A stretch of DNA of 64,000 nucleotides, from assembly GCF_026004075.1 (NCBI RefSeq), contig NZ_BPIK01000001.1, forward strand, positions 1,280,041 through 1,344,040, in the 5' to 3' direction. Under the pieces are notes generated by a model, which made no database searches, had not been told where the DNA came from, and was given only the letters and a program-made list of their open reading frames with translations. How positions within the stretch are numbered: the stretch's first letter is position 1; each line of letters starts with the position of its first letter. The stretch comes from Meiothermus sp. GTDB taxonomy: Bacteria > Deinococcota > Deinococci > Deinococcales > Thermaceae. Positions 1-8,633 of this stretch are shown here, piece after piece. The translations under genes were made by a program, and so were the position numbers.

Positions 1-391
1 TGTGCTGGCTAAAGGCCTGGACGCCGGCACCGCTTTCGAGATTCTCTCGGTGGACATCGCCGAAGTGGATGTGGGCAAGAACATTGGAGCTCAGCTCCGC
101 ACCGACCAGGCCGAGGCCGACAAGAAAATTGCTCAGGCCAAAGCCGAGGAGCGCCGTGCCATGGCGGTCGCAGTGGAGCAGGAGAACGCCGCCTTGGTCG
201 AGGCCATGCGGGCCAAGCTGGTAGAGGCCCAGGCCGCCGTACCCATGGCCCTGGCTGAAGCACTCCGCAGCGGTCGCATGGGGGTAATGGACTACTACCA
301 GCTCAAGAATATCGAGGCCGACACCGATATGCGCGAGTCCATCAGTAAGGCCAGTGGGGGTGGTACCCCCGATGGTGGAGCACAACGGTAG
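1..391 (+). CDS. floA: Flotillin-like protein FloA, C-terminal part
   Basis: This is the last 130 or so residues of a flotillin-like membrane scaffold protein of the FloA (UPF0365/YqfA) family; the start lies before the window. The family organises membrane microdomains. What is visible is the Ala/Glu-rich coiled-coil part, beginning [21 protein letters not shown] and passing through repeated AKAEERRA and VEAQAAVP segments, then the conserved [21 protein letters not shown] tail and a short Gly-rich end. The N-terminal membrane hairpin and most of the SPFH domain are outside the window. About 105 bp of non-coding sequence separate it from the next gene. Confidence 0.9.
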   Translation, partial: VLAKGLDAGTAFEILSVDIAEVDVGKNIGAQLRTDQAEADKKIAQAKAEERRAMAVAVEQENAALVEAMRAKLVEAQAAVPMALAEALRSGRMGVMDYYQLKNIEADTDMRESISKASGGGTPDGGAQR

Positions 392-496
392 GTGTAAAAA
401 TGCCACCTTTGCCGAGCCACACCAAGGCGTGGGGCTGTGGGTGTGTAGTCTTCTTTCTTCCAGGACTATGCAGCCCCGGTTCCTTCGGAGGGTTCT

Positions 497-1012
497 ATGG
501 GCTTAGATGATCTTTTGGGTCTGTTGTTTCTGTTCTTCTTTATCGTGTTGCCTGCTTTACAAGGCTTTCTAAGGCGCGGCCAGCAAATGCCCCCCGACTT
601 TGAACCCGACGAGATCCTCCTGCCGGGCGAAGAGCGCCGCGCGCCGGCCCAGCCGCCTCAGTCGGGTACACCAGCGCGCCCGGCCCCTCCACCCTCCCAG
701 CCCGCCAGCCCCCCACCTGCCCGACCCCTGGTGAGCCAGCCCAGTCAGCCTCCAGTAGCCAAATCATCCCCCCCCAGACGCCCCAAGAGCCTCGAGGAAA
801 TCGAGCGGGAACGCCTAGCCCGCTCCGGCGCACGCCCAGCCAAAGAACTTTCGCAGGTGGAACCTGGCAAAGCTAAAACAGAGGCCAAAACCGGCACGCA
901 GTGGGCCTTTTCAACCTCAACACATGCTATTCTGAATGGTGTGGTTTGGCACCAAGTGCTGGCCGAACCCAGGAGTCAATATTGGAGAAGAGCCCGCAAA
1001 CCAAAGCGATAA
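497..1012 (+). CDS. Membrane-anchored proline-rich protein of unknown function
   Basis: I do not recognise a characterised family. The 171-residue protein has one hydrophobic N-terminal segment (residues 5-24, rich in L and F), then a long Pro/Ala/Ser-rich stretch (about 45-100) that is probably disordered, a charged part around residue 100, and a short ordered-looking C-terminus containing AILNGVVWHQVLAEPRS, which may be the conserved functional piece. The start is supported by GGAGG at 488-492, 4 nt before ATG. Its end overlaps the proposed phoH start by 31 nt, so the two are probably cotranscribed. Membrane localisation is inferred from the single anchor. Confidence 0.75.
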   Translation: MGLDDLLGLLFLFFFIVLPALQGFLRRGQQMPPDFEPDEILLPGEERRAPAQPPQSGTPARPAPPPSQPASPPPARPLVSQPSQPPVAKSSPPRRPKSLEEIERERLARSGARPAKELSQVEPGKAKTEAKTGTQWAFSTSTHAILNGVVWHQVLAEPRSQYWRRARKPKR

Positions 1013-1959
1013 TTCCCCTTCGCTCGCCGCAAGAGGCCCTGTCACTGCTGGGCCACAGCGATAAGCACCTGAGAACCCTTCGAAAGCTACTGCCCGCTCA
1101 ACTTGTAGTGCGTGGGCAAGAGGTGCAGATTACGGGTGATCCAGAGGCTGTACGCCTGACCGAGCGGGTTATACGCGATCTGGTCACCCTGGTACGCCAG
1201 GGGGCTGAAATTGATGCAGGCACCCTCGAGCAGGTAATTTTGGTGGCCGAAAATGGCCAGTCGCTGCCGGTTGAGACCGCCGTGCCCAGTCTGGGCGGCG
1301 AAATTACCCTCCCGGGGCGGCTCAAGCCCAAAACCCCAGGGCAGCGGCAGTATGTAGAAGCCATCAGCAGCCACGACATTACCTTTGGCGTGGGGCCTGC
1401 TGGTACGGGTAAAACCTACCTGGCTGTAGCCATGGCGGTGGCCTTCCTCAAGGCCAAGAAGGTCAAACGCATTATCCTGACCCGCCCTGCAGTGGAGGCC
1501 GGGGAGCGTCTTGGCTTTTTGCCGGGCGATCTCCAGGCCAAAATCGACCCTTATCTACGTCCTCTTTACGACGCGCTCTTCGACATGATCGATGCTGAGC
1601 GGTTCGATCAATATATCCAATCGGGTGTGATCGAGGTGGCTCCCCTGGCCTTTATGCGGGGCCGCACCCTCAACGATGCGTTCATAATCCTTGATGAAGC
1701 CCAAAACACCACACCTGAACAGATGAAAATGTTCCTGACCCGCATGGGCTTCAACAGCCGGGTGGTGATTACCGGCGATATCACGCAAATCGATCTTCCC
1801 AAGGCTCAGAAAAGTGGCCTGGTGGAAGCCATGCGCATCTTGAAGGGTATTCAGGGCATTGCCCAGCAACGCTTCCTGGAGTCCGACGTGGTGCGTCATC
1901 CGCTGGTAGCCCGCATCATCAAGGCCTACGAGTCTCATGAGCACGAAAGCGAACGCTAG
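982..1959 (+). CDS. phoH: PhoH-like ATPase
   Basis: Cytoplasmic P-loop ATPase of the PhoH family, about 325 residues, the usual length. Visible motifs are an N-terminal KH-like region, Walker A GPAGTGKTYLAVA, and Walker B with the family signature FIILDEAQNTTPEQMKMFLTR followed by GDITQIDLP. The role is not firmly known; PhoH proteins are linked to RNA metabolism and often sit beside ybeY, as here. I prefer a TTG start at 982 because AGGAG lies at 971-975, 6 nt upstream. A longer reading from a GTG at 901 would overlap the previous gene by over 100 nt with no ribosome site. The stop codon directly abuts the ybeY start, implying translational coupling. Confidence 0.93.
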   Translation: MEKSPQTKAIIPLRSPQEALSLLGHSDKHLRTLRKLLPAQLVVRGQEVQITGDPEAVRLTERVIRDLVTLVRQGAEIDAGTLEQVILVAENGQSLPVETAVPSLGGEITLPGRLKPKTPGQRQYVEAISSHDITFGVGPAGTGKTYLAVAMAVAFLKAKKVKRIILTRPAVEAGERLGFLPGDLQAKIDPYLRPLYDALFDMIDAERFDQYIQSGVIEVAPLAFMRGRTLNDAFIILDEAQNTTPEQMKMFLTRMGFNSRVVITGDITQIDLPKAQKSGLVEAMRILKGIQGIAQQRFLESDVVRHPLVARIIKAYESHEHESER

Positions 1960-2385
1960 ATGGGTCGGGTATATCTGGTAGCGCACACCCCAGTACCTCG
2001 AGGCCTGGGCCCTGCAGTACGCAAGGCCCTTCAGAAGCTGCTAGATGAACTCGGTCATAGCGACAAGTCGTTGACGATCATTTTGACCGACGACGCCGAA
2101 ATTCGAGCCCTAAAGAGGGTGCATTGGGGCGAGGACGCCCCAACCGATGTTTTGTCATTCCCCACCTACGAACCGGGGGATCCCTTTATGCCGCCGCATC
2201 TGGGCGATATAGTAATCAGCCTCGAGACTGCCCTGCGGCAGGCCGAGCAGCTTGGGCATGGGCTACAGCTCGAGGTCAAAGTTCTGGCCGCTCACGCCCT
2301 GTGGCACCTGCTGGGCCACGACCACCATAATGAGGCCGAGTGGGTGGGGTTTCGGCAGGCGCAGGCCCGCATCCTCGAGCTTTAG
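1960..2385 (+). CDS. ybeY: Endoribonuclease YbeY (rRNA maturation factor)
   Basis: YbeY is a metal-dependent single-strand endoribonuclease involved in 16S rRNA 3' maturation and ribosome quality control. The 141-residue protein shows the family zinc motif as HALWHLLGHDHH (three His), a variant of the usual HGxLHLxGYDH, and the upstream signature ALKRVHWGEDAPTDVLSFP. It starts on the base after the phoH stop, with no room for its own promoter, and is followed by dgkA 4 nt later. The order phoH-ybeY-dgkA-CNNM protein-cdd is a common bacterial arrangement, which supports all five calls. Confidence 0.93.
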   Translation: MGRVYLVAHTPVPRGLGPAVRKALQKLLDELGHSDKSLTIILTDDAEIRALKRVHWGEDAPTDVLSFPTYEPGDPFMPPHLGDIVISLETALRQAEQLGHGLQLEVKVLAAHALWHLLGHDHHNEAEWVGFRQAQARILEL

Positions 2386-2389
2386 GTCT

Positions 2390-2794
2390 ATGCCCACCCG
2401 AACACCGCCCCCCAAGCCCGGTACCGACCCCCTGCCGCTCAGGGGCCTGCGAGCTTCGTTTGCTTATGCCTGGGCTGGCGTTCTTTTTGCCTGGAAAAGC
2501 CAGCGCAACTTTCGCCTCGAGGTGTACATCGGCGGTCTGGCCCTGGGCCTGGCCTGGTGGCTGGGGGTTAACCCAATTCCCGTACTTCAACTTATCGCAC
2601 TGGTGTTGGGCCTCGAGCTTATCAACACCGCCCTCGAGGCCGTGGTGGATCTGGTCTCCCCCAACTACCACCCACTCGCCAAAGCCGCCAAAGACATCGC
2701 CGCGGCCAGCGTACTGATAGTGAGCACAATTGCAGCCCTGATCGGCTTTTTGCTGTTTTTTCCGCCGCTTGTAAGCCGCTTGGGGCTGTGGTAA
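2390..2794 (+). CDS. dgkA: Diacylglycerol/undecaprenol kinase family protein
   Basis: Small integral membrane kinase, 134 residues, of the DgkA family. Members phosphorylate diacylglycerol or, in the Gram-positive-like branch, undecaprenol, recycling lipid carrier. Three membrane helices are visible, with the signature ELINTALEAVVDLVSP followed by AKAAKDIAAASVL, which carries the catalytic Glu and metal-binding residues. I start it at ATG 2390; an upstream in-frame extension would run through ybeY. The N-terminal 20 residues are Pro-rich and cytosolic. Which lipid is the substrate cannot be read from the sequence. Confidence 0.88.
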   Translation: MPTRTPPPKPGTDPLPLRGLRASFAYAWAGVLFAWKSQRNFRLEVYIGGLALGLAWWLGVNPIPVLQLIALVLGLELINTALEAVVDLVSPNYHPLAKAAKDIAAASVLIVSTIAALIGFLLFFPPLVSRLGLW

Positions 2795-2898
2795 ACTCTC
2801 GGCTAGTAGCGTATGGACTACCCTTCCAAATTTAATCCCGGCATAGCCCTGGAACACTCCGGGGCGAGTTAGTTTTGGTTGGGTCTAGCGCAAACCCT

Positions 2899-4275
2899 AT
2901 GGAAAGCATCTCTGGAAGTCTTGGCATCGTCGTTCTTCTCATCCTGGTTAATGCTTTTTTCGTAACCGCTGAATTCTCGCTGGTAGCGATTCGGCGCAGC
3001 CGAGTTGAGCACCTAGCCGAAAGTGGCGCCTGGCAGGGCAAGCTGCTCAAAGACGCCATGGCCCGGCTCGACGCCTACATTGCTACCACCCAGCTTGGCA
3101 TCACTGCCACCAATCTGGTTCTGGGGGCTTTTGGGGAACCATACGTCACCCGGTTGATTGTGACGGGTATCGGGGCGCTATTCGGCCAGCCCGGGGCCGC
3201 CGCCGCTGCCGAAAGCGGCCTGCTGTCGAGCCTCGGCTTCGCTTTCTCGGTTATTCTCATCACCTTCGTGACAGTACTTTTTGGTGAGCTCATCCCCAAA
3301 GGCATCGCCCTGCAGCGCACCGAGCAGGTCGCGATGTTCACTATCCTACCACTCAACATTTTCCAGCGGCTTACCGCCCCCTTGGTCTGGCTGTTCAGTC
3401 GCAGCGGCAATTTTTTTCTAAGGCTGATGGGCCTCAAAGAAGCACCCTCGCACTCCATGGTTGGTAGCGCCGAGGAACTCAAACTAATCGTAGAGGCTTC
3501 TTCCAAAGAAGGCGTTCTGGACGAAAGCGAAGGCGAGATCATCAGTCAGATCCTCGACCTCGAGGAAACCCCAGTTCGCTCGATTATGGTGCCGAGGGTC
3601 GATATGGTTACCATATCCGCAGAGGCCACGCTGCGCGAGTTTTGGGCAATGGCCCGTGAGCACCGTTATTCTCGGGTACCGGTGTATCAGGAGACCGTAG
3701 ATAACATCGTTGGAGTGGCCTACATCAAAGATTTGCTCGATTATACCGGCCCGGAACTTGACCAGATTAAGGTGAGCAGTATAAGCCACCCGGCCTATTT
3801 TGTGCCCGAAACCATGGGTGCTCGAGAGCTTTTGCGCGAGATGAGGCGACGGAAGACGCATATGGCCATTGTGGTAGACGAATTCAAGGGCACTGCGGGT
3901 TTGGTTACCCTCGAGGACATCATCGAGGAAATAATTGGTGAAATTTACGACGAGTCTGACGAAGAAGAGGTGGGCCAGGTGCAGCAGATCGCTGAGGGGG
4001 TGTATCTGCTCGATGCCTCGGTACCGCTCGAGGAGGCCTCAAAAGAGCTGGGCATTGAGCTGCCCGAGGGCGAGTACGACACCCTCTCGGGCTTCTTGAT
4101 GAACGAGTTTGGTCATATTCCCGAGGTGGGGGAAAAGCTCGAGTACAGCGGCTATGTATTTATCGTCGAAACCGCCGATCCGCGGGGTATCGAGCGGGTG
4201 CGGGCGCAGAAGAAAACCCCGGAGCCCAGCGACGATGAGACCCTTAGCGAGTCGGTCGCTTCAGAGGAGGCCTGA
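2899..4275 (+). CDS. CNNM/CorC-type membrane protein (hemolysin C family)
   Basis: Membrane protein of the CNNM/HlyC/CorC family, implicated in Mg2+ or Co2+ efflux or sensing. Order: first helix LGIVVLLILVNAFFVTAEFS, typical of the DUF21 membrane domain, with further helices to about residue 170. Then come two CBS domains (about 205-330), with SIMVPRVDMV and THMAIVVDEFKGTAGLVTLEDIIEEIIGEI, and a C-terminal CorC_HlyC domain ending near YVFIVETADPRGIERVR. Start ATG 2899 is chosen; an in-frame TTG at 2875 with a GGGGCGAG stretch upstream is an alternative adding 8 residues. The transported ion is not deducible. Confidence 0.88.
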   Translation: MESISGSLGIVVLLILVNAFFVTAEFSLVAIRRSRVEHLAESGAWQGKLLKDAMARLDAYIATTQLGITATNLVLGAFGEPYVTRLIVTGIGALFGQPGAAAAAESGLLSSLGFAFSVILITFVTVLFGELIPKGIALQRTEQVAMFTILPLNIFQRLTAPLVWLFSRSGNFFLRLMGLKEAPSHSMVGSAEELKLIVEASSKEGVLDESEGEIISQILDLEETPVRSIMVPRVDMVTISAEATLREFWAMAREHRYSRVPVYQETVDNIVGVAYIKDLLDYTGPELDQIKVSSISHPAYFVPETMGARELLREMRRRKTHMAIVVDEFKGTAGLVTLEDIIEEIIGEIYDESDEEEVGQVQQIAEGVYLLDASVPLEEASKELGIELPEGEYDTLSGFLMNEFGHIPEVGEKLEYSGYVFIVETADPRGIERVRAQKKTPEPSDDETLSESVASEEA

Positions 4276-4299
4276 TACCAGGGTTCGAAGACCATCCTT

Positions 4300-4328
4300 T
4301 TGAGTCTGGTATAGACCTACAGTATGCT
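4300..4328 (+). promoter_or_regulatory. Promoter of cdd, leaderless type
   Basis: A -35 box TTGAGT (4300-4305), a 17-nt spacer and a -10 box TATGCT (4323-4328). The GTG start of cdd follows after only 6 nt, so transcription would begin at or next to the start codon and the mRNA would have no ribosome-binding site. No Shine-Dalgarno sequence is seen. Confidence 0.7.
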
Positions 4329-4334
4329 AAAGCT

Positions 4335-4769
4335 GTGCCAAAAACGCCCAAAAAGGTTCTAGAAAAACTCCACCAGCTTTTGGATCGCTCCTACTCACCC
4401 TACTCGGGTTTTGCTGTTGCAGCAGTGATCAAGTCGGGCTCGGGCCGGCTGTATGGCGGGGTAAACGTAGAAAACGCCGCCTATCCCCTCTCGCGCTGTG
4501 CGGAGCAGTCGGCCACCTTGCAGATGGTTTCTGCCGGAGAGCGCGAGATTGTGGAGGTCTGGGTGCTCAGCCGGGGAGAAAAACCCGCAACTCCTTGTGG
4601 CGGTTGTCGGCAAATACTTAGCGAGTTTGCCCGCCCGGAGACTCCGGTACACTGCCTGAGCGCGAGCGGTTCGGAGCTGCACCTGACCCTGGGTGAGCTT
4701 CTGCCCCATGCCTTTACCAAGCAGTATCTGGATAAACCGGACAAAGCCCAGGGTTCTACAGACGCGTGA
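4335..4769 (+). CDS. cdd: Cytidine deaminase
   Basis: Cytidine/deoxycytidine deaminase of pyrimidine salvage (cytidine to uridine plus ammonia), 144 residues, homotetrameric type. Zinc ligands and catalytic Glu are seen in SRCAEQSA and in PCGGCRQ; NVENAAYPLSRC is the substrate-binding signature. The start is GTG 4335, set by the -10 box 6 nt upstream. The 3' end overlaps the convergent hydrolase gene by 14 nt. It closes the phoH-ybeY-dgkA group but seems to have its own promoter. Confidence 0.93.
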   Translation: MPKTPKKVLEKLHQLLDRSYSPYSGFAVAAVIKSGSGRLYGGVNVENAAYPLSRCAEQSATLQMVSAGEREIVEVWVLSRGEKPATPCGGCRQILSEFARPETPVHCLSASGSELHLTLGELLPHAFTKQYLDKPDKAQGSTDA

Positions 4770-5463
4770 GCTGGCGGTTGCTCACAAAGGTGGGAAGGCC
4801 ATAGTACATCGCCCGGAGTCGGGCAAAACCCTCGAGCCAGAAACGATCGGCGTAGTCCAGCGCGTAAAGCTCGAGGCCAAACCCCTGCAAGCGAAATAGG
4901 CAGCTCAGGTTGTACTCGAGTTCATAAGAAGGCAGTATGCAGTAGCCCCAGGGCGTCCAGGTTGTAGAAAACGACTCCAACACCACCCCGTCCACCAAAG
5001 TGGCCAGGTCGGGCAGGAGCGTAAAACCCCGGTTGGCAATTATCGAAATACCGCTCAACTCTTGTCGCAACTGCCGAATTAGGCTCAACATCGTGTAGCG
5101 ATCCTGGGGAAACAGGGTCACGGTATCGAGGGTATCGAGGAACAACCCACTGAAGCCCTGGTCTATTGCCTTTTTTGCTTCTTCCATGCGGCTGCTGACC
5201 CAACCAGGGTGAGCGGGATCCACATATACTGTGTTCCAGTCGAGGTTGCGGGCGTCGCGGTGCCAGGGTGATGGGATGGGCTGATCCTCGCCCAGGCTCA
5301 AATAGGCCAGAGCCTGGGTATGGCTGTTTCGCAAAAAGGCCAGCTCGGCAGAGGTGTAGGCCCAGGGCTGGAGCACCACCTTGCGGTAGCGACAGAGTTG
5401 CTTTAGCTTGCCCTGACCATAGTAGAAGGCCAGCACCCTGGATTTAGCTGACAAAGACCCCAT
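4756..5463 (-). CDS. PelA-type glycoside hydrolase domain protein (GH166/GH114-like)
   Basis: A 235-residue TIM-barrel-type protein resembling the N-terminal hydrolase domain of PelA (family GH166, related to GH114), which cleaves partially deacetylated galactosamine-rich exopolysaccharide. Matching pieces are an N-terminal strand VLAFYYGQ, LAYLSLGE, GFSGLFLDTLDT carrying the likely catalytic Asp, IIANRGFTLLP, and VDGVVLESFS with a likely catalytic Glu. In proteobacterial PelA this domain is fused to a deacetylase; here the deacetylase is a separate gene at 8634-11024. No signal peptide or lipobox is visible, so as annotated it would be cytosolic. It is the last gene of the minus-strand polysaccharide group, 8 nt after the membrane protein gene. 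GH166 versus GH114 needs a structure or profile comparison. Confidence 0.72.
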   Translation of the reverse strand: MGSLSAKSRVLAFYYGQGKLKQLCRYRKVVLQPWAYTSAELAFLRNSHTQALAYLSLGEDQPIPSPWHRDARNLDWNTVYVDPAHPGWVSSRMEEAKKAIDQGFSGLFLDTLDTVTLFPQDRYTMLSLIRQLRQELSGISIIANRGFTLLPDLATLVDGVVLESFSTTWTPWGYCILPSYELEYNLSCLFRLQGFGLELYALDYADRFWLEGFARLRAMYYGLPTFVSNRQLTRL

Positions 5464-5471
5464 AATTGTGC

Positions 5472-6902
5472 CTACTGATAGTTGCGAAGCTCACGCAAGA
5501 CCGGCAAGGCAACTAGCAGCAAATAAACCGTAAAGACCCCGCATCCCAGCAGATAGCTCAGGTGCCCATCCAGCGGGAGCAAACCCTGTAGAGACAGACC
5601 AAAAGCCACCACATACACCATCAGGGCCAGCACCATGCCCAGCAACACCCGCAAGGTGCGGTTCATGGAAGTGAGGGTAAAGGCAACAAAAAATCCCAGG
5701 CCAAGCAGAAAATTGGCTACCAGGAATACCTGGGCCTGCGAATCGCGCAGGTCAAAAAAAACCAAGGCCAGCAGGCTGAGCGCCAGCAATAGCAGCCCAT
5801 ACGAAGCCAACACCGAAAAAAAGATGCGATTGACATTGCGAGCAAATACCCCCAGATCGTCGGTGCTGGCCAACAGCAGGCTCATGCGCTCCAGGAAGAC
5901 CCGCAACTGCCACTCCAACCCCCCCATGCTCAGTACCAGGGGAACCACGGCCAGACCCGAGGCAATGGGGGTATTGGTAATCCAGTGCCAGAAGGGGTTT
6001 AGAAACACAAAAATTGCGCTCAGCAAGCCGTACAGCATGAGGGGAAGGGTATCCAGCCAGTCGGGCCGCTGCAAAATCTTCCAGGGGGAGTAGGTGGCTT
6101 TGACCTGGAGGGTGATGAGGGCTGCCGCAAAACTTAGCAACACCGAACCCATCATCACCAGGGTGGTGGGGGCCACACCCAGCAGGTCTGGAGCCAGCAA
6201 GAACACCAACCCCGCCAATACTGCCGGCGAGGTTGCCAGCAGAAGCCAGAGTTCACGCTTATACAGCAGCAAGACCCCCGAGGCCATATGGTAGGCCATC
6301 TGCAGAACCACCAACACTACCAGCTCGAGGCTTCCTCGAACAACGGGGGCAATTAGCGCTGCGAGTCCCAACCCTATGAACATCATGGTTCGCAGCAACA
6401 GACGGGCCTCAGGGGCAAAGCCCCGGCCCATCAACACATAGGCCAGGCGGATCATGCCCTGACTCCAGGCCCAGCCCAGAATCGCCGACAAAATCAGGCC
6501 GAGGGTGGCTTCCCGGGCACCCACCCAGGCAAAAATCGCCGGGAAAAACAGGCCGGGCATCCCGTAAAAAAGCCCATGCGAAAGCTCTCGCAAAGTTTCG
6601 GGTAGGCGATTGGCTTTACGTCTGGAAGCAGCCGCTCGACGCGGCGCTATCCGATAGAGCGCTTCTGCCAGCTCAAACACATTGGGGTATCCGTAGCGTT
6701 CCAGCACCATTCGGTCGTTGTAGCCGTGAGCCTCGAGCACCGCTGCCACCTGCTGGGCATCCACTGCGGTTTCAATTAGCGGCCCCAGGTGTTGCAACAG
6801 CGGCGTCAGGCGATCTGGGGCACCCACCGGGTACCCAGTGCGGGTGTAGCTGGCTAAGACCGCCACCCCCCGCTCGCTATAAAACTCTGTACGCTGGCTC
6901 AT
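5472..6902 (-). CDS. Polytopic membrane protein of a Pel-like locus, unknown family
   Basis: I do not recognise this family. The protein (476 residues from ATG 6902) has a soluble N-terminal part of about 110 residues, including VAAVLEAHGYNDRMVLERYG and a basic stretch AASRRKANR, then about 12 hydrophobic segments to the end. GAGGAG lies about 11 nt upstream of the chosen start. It sits between pelF and the PelA-type hydrolase, where PelG (the 12-helix inner-membrane transporter of Pel) is found in known loci, so it may do PelG's job or combine PelG and PelE roles. I see no clear PelG sequence signature. About 190 bp without a convincing gene separate it from pelF. Confidence 0.6.
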   Translation of the reverse strand: MSQRTEFYSERGVAVLASYTRTGYPVGAPDRLTPLLQHLGPLIETAVDAQQVAAVLEAHGYNDRMVLERYGYPNVFELAEALYRIAPRRAAASRRKANRLPETLRELSHGLFYGMPGLFFPAIFAWVGAREATLGLILSAILGWAWSQGMIRLAYVLMGRGFAPEARLLLRTMMFIGLGLAALIAPVVRGSLELVVLVVLQMAYHMASGVLLLYKRELWLLLATSPAVLAGLVFLLAPDLLGVAPTTLVMMGSVLLSFAAALITLQVKATYSPWKILQRPDWLDTLPLMLYGLLSAIFVFLNPFWHWITNTPIASGLAVVPLVLSMGGLEWQLRVFLERMSLLLASTDDLGVFARNVNRIFFSVLASYGLLLLALSLLALVFFDLRDSQAQVFLVANFLLGLGFFVAFTLTSMNRTLRVLLGMVLALMVYVVAFGLSLQGLLPLDGHLSYLLGCGVFTVYLLLVALPVLRELRNYQ

Positions 6903-7094
6903 GCCGACTGCCACTCCTCGAGGTGTCCCACCGGCCTTCCGCCAACGGCTCAAATTTGCATGTGCTCCTGCGAAGTTGTAGTAGGAGGATGCTCCCCGCC
7001 ATCCATTGCTGTGTCCACCTTCTCAATGCAGCTCCACGATACCCCACCCCACAGATATATGCATTGTAATAGACCCTGTCGGGCGTAAGGAATC

Positions 7095-8597
7095 TCATGT
7101 AACAGCCTCACCACTACCTACCAGCATTAGATCAGCCCGATCTTTCGCCTCTTCTTGGACAGGAACTCGCCCGGCTTGAGCCGCGAAAACCACATCCTGG
7201 TACATTTTTCGGTAGTCATTCAGAAAGCGCTCGAGGGTGAAATATTTGAGCACCCTTTCCCGTGCCGCTTTGCCCATCTCGGTGCGGCGTTGCGGGTCCA
7301 TGAGCAACGCTGTACAGGCCTCGCCCATGGCAACCGGATCCCGGGCCGGCACCAGAATACCCGCATCGCCCACGGCTTCGCTTACCCCGCCCACATCGGT
7401 CGAGACCGTAGCCCGTCCACAAGACATGGCCTCAATTACCGCGTAGGGGAAACTCTCCGAGATGCTGCTCAAAACAGCTACGTGCCCGGCCTGGTAGCCC
7501 CGCGCTGCCGGAGAGATGCGGCCTTCGAAGGTTGCAGCCCCTTGCAATCCGAGTTCCTCGATCAGCTTCTCGCAGCTTTCACGGTAGCGCTCATTGCCTG
7601 CCGGGGTGGGCCCAAACATCCGCAAGCGGGCGTTGGGCACGCGCTCCTTGGTGTAGGCAAAGGATTCAATCAGGGTGTGCAGGTCTTTGAGCGGGTCTAT
7701 ACGGCCAACAAAGGTTAGCGTGGGAACCTCTGGCTCCTGGGCAGGTGGTGGGAACTGCGCCGGGTCAATTCCGTTGTGAATGGGGCGAATCGAGGAGGGA
7801 AAAGCCCCGTTGCGCTCTTCCCAGCGACGGTTGTAGTCCGACACCGGCACAATCAAATCGGCCATCCGGTACGCGGTGCTCGAGAGCAAGCGAAAGAAGT
7901 TGAGAATTAGGGTCTGTACCGCCGGGCTGTAGGGGGCTTGCAAATAGCTCAGGTAGCGCTCCCGCAAATAGACCCCGTGCTCAGTCAGGACAAAAGGAGC
8001 GGCATGGTGCCATTTACCCATCATGCCCACCAGGGCGGCCGGGCCATTAGAGACTGCATGGTAGACATCGGCTTTGGGGGGAACCAGGCGCAGGGGCCTT
8101 AGCAGGTGCTCGATCAGTTCCGAGGCCAGAAGGGCATCTTGCAGGGTCAGATTTGGGAGGGGGCCATTGGCGGGGTCTTGCGGCTGGTACTCCTTCCAGG
8201 CCTTGATAAGACGCCCCAGCGAGGCTTCGCTCAGCAGGGCCGCGCCCAGGTCGGCCTGCTGGGCATAACCCGCCATGGCCCGCAGTGCCCACAGAAAGTA
8301 GGTAGTACCCCAGTTGGGCTGGGTTAGAGCGGTCACAAAGCTGTGGTGAACCTGGTCAAACCAGCGTGAAGGCCGGTTTCTGGTACGGCTGCGCCGTTCC
8401 GCATTCCACAGGGGGAAGTTGTGCACTGCTTTCAGGTTGGGTGGTGGGGGGTAGGCGCTGGTCTCCAGCCCATTGCCGGTGAGGGCTACCACCTCAAACT
8501 CAAAATCGTGCAGGCCGCGAATGAGCTGATCGCACCATACACTCACCCCGCCCACCACAAAAGGGTAGGTTCCTTCGGTAATTAGTGCAATCTTCAT
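7095..8597 (-). CDS. pelF: GT4 glycosyltransferase PelF
   Basis: Cytoplasmic glycosyltransferase of family GT4, PelF type, which polymerises the Pel exopolysaccharide from UDP-N-acetylhexosamine. The N-terminus KIALITEGTYPFVVGGVSVW is the PelF signature. The C-terminal Rossmann domain has LTFVGRIDPLKD, then SSISESFPYAVIEAMSCGR and VSTDVGGVSEAVGDAGIL, holding the nucleotide-binding Glu residues. Length about 500 fits. I start at ATG 8597, where homologs begin; an in-frame start at 8627 adds 10 residues. It follows the deacetylase gene closely, in one minus-strand transcript. Confidence 0.88.
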   Translation of the reverse strand: MKIALITEGTYPFVVGGVSVWCDQLIRGLHDFEFEVVALTGNGLETSAYPPPPNLKAVHNFPLWNAERRSRTRNRPSRWFDQVHHSFVTALTQPNWGTTYFLWALRAMAGYAQQADLGAALLSEASLGRLIKAWKEYQPQDPANGPLPNLTLQDALLASELIEHLLRPLRLVPPKADVYHAVSNGPAALVGMMGKWHHAAPFVLTEHGVYLRERYLSYLQAPYSPAVQTLILNFFRLLSSTAYRMADLIVPVSDYNRRWEERNGAFPSSIRPIHNGIDPAQFPPPAQEPEVPTLTFVGRIDPLKDLHTLIESFAYTKERVPNARLRMFGPTPAGNERYRESCEKLIEELGLQGAATFEGRISPAARGYQAGHVAVLSSISESFPYAVIEAMSCGRATVSTDVGGVSEAVGDAGILVPARDPVAMGEACTALLMDPQRRTEMGKAARERVLKYFTLERFLNDYRKMYQDVVFAAQAGRVPVQEEAKDRADLMLVGSGEAVT

Positions 8598-8633
8598 AGC
8601 AGGCCTCGAGAAAACTTTTGTAAACAAGTTCGC

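Noticed and set aside
901-981. Longer phoH start at GTG 901
   Set aside because: It has no ribosome site and would overlap the upstream gene by more than 100 nt, whereas TTG 982 has AGGAG 6 nt upstream.
6877-7098. A 73-residue frame between pelF and the membrane protein
   Set aside because: It overlaps the start of the membrane protein gene and has no ribosome site or hydrophobic or conserved pattern. I treat 6903-7094 as non-coding.
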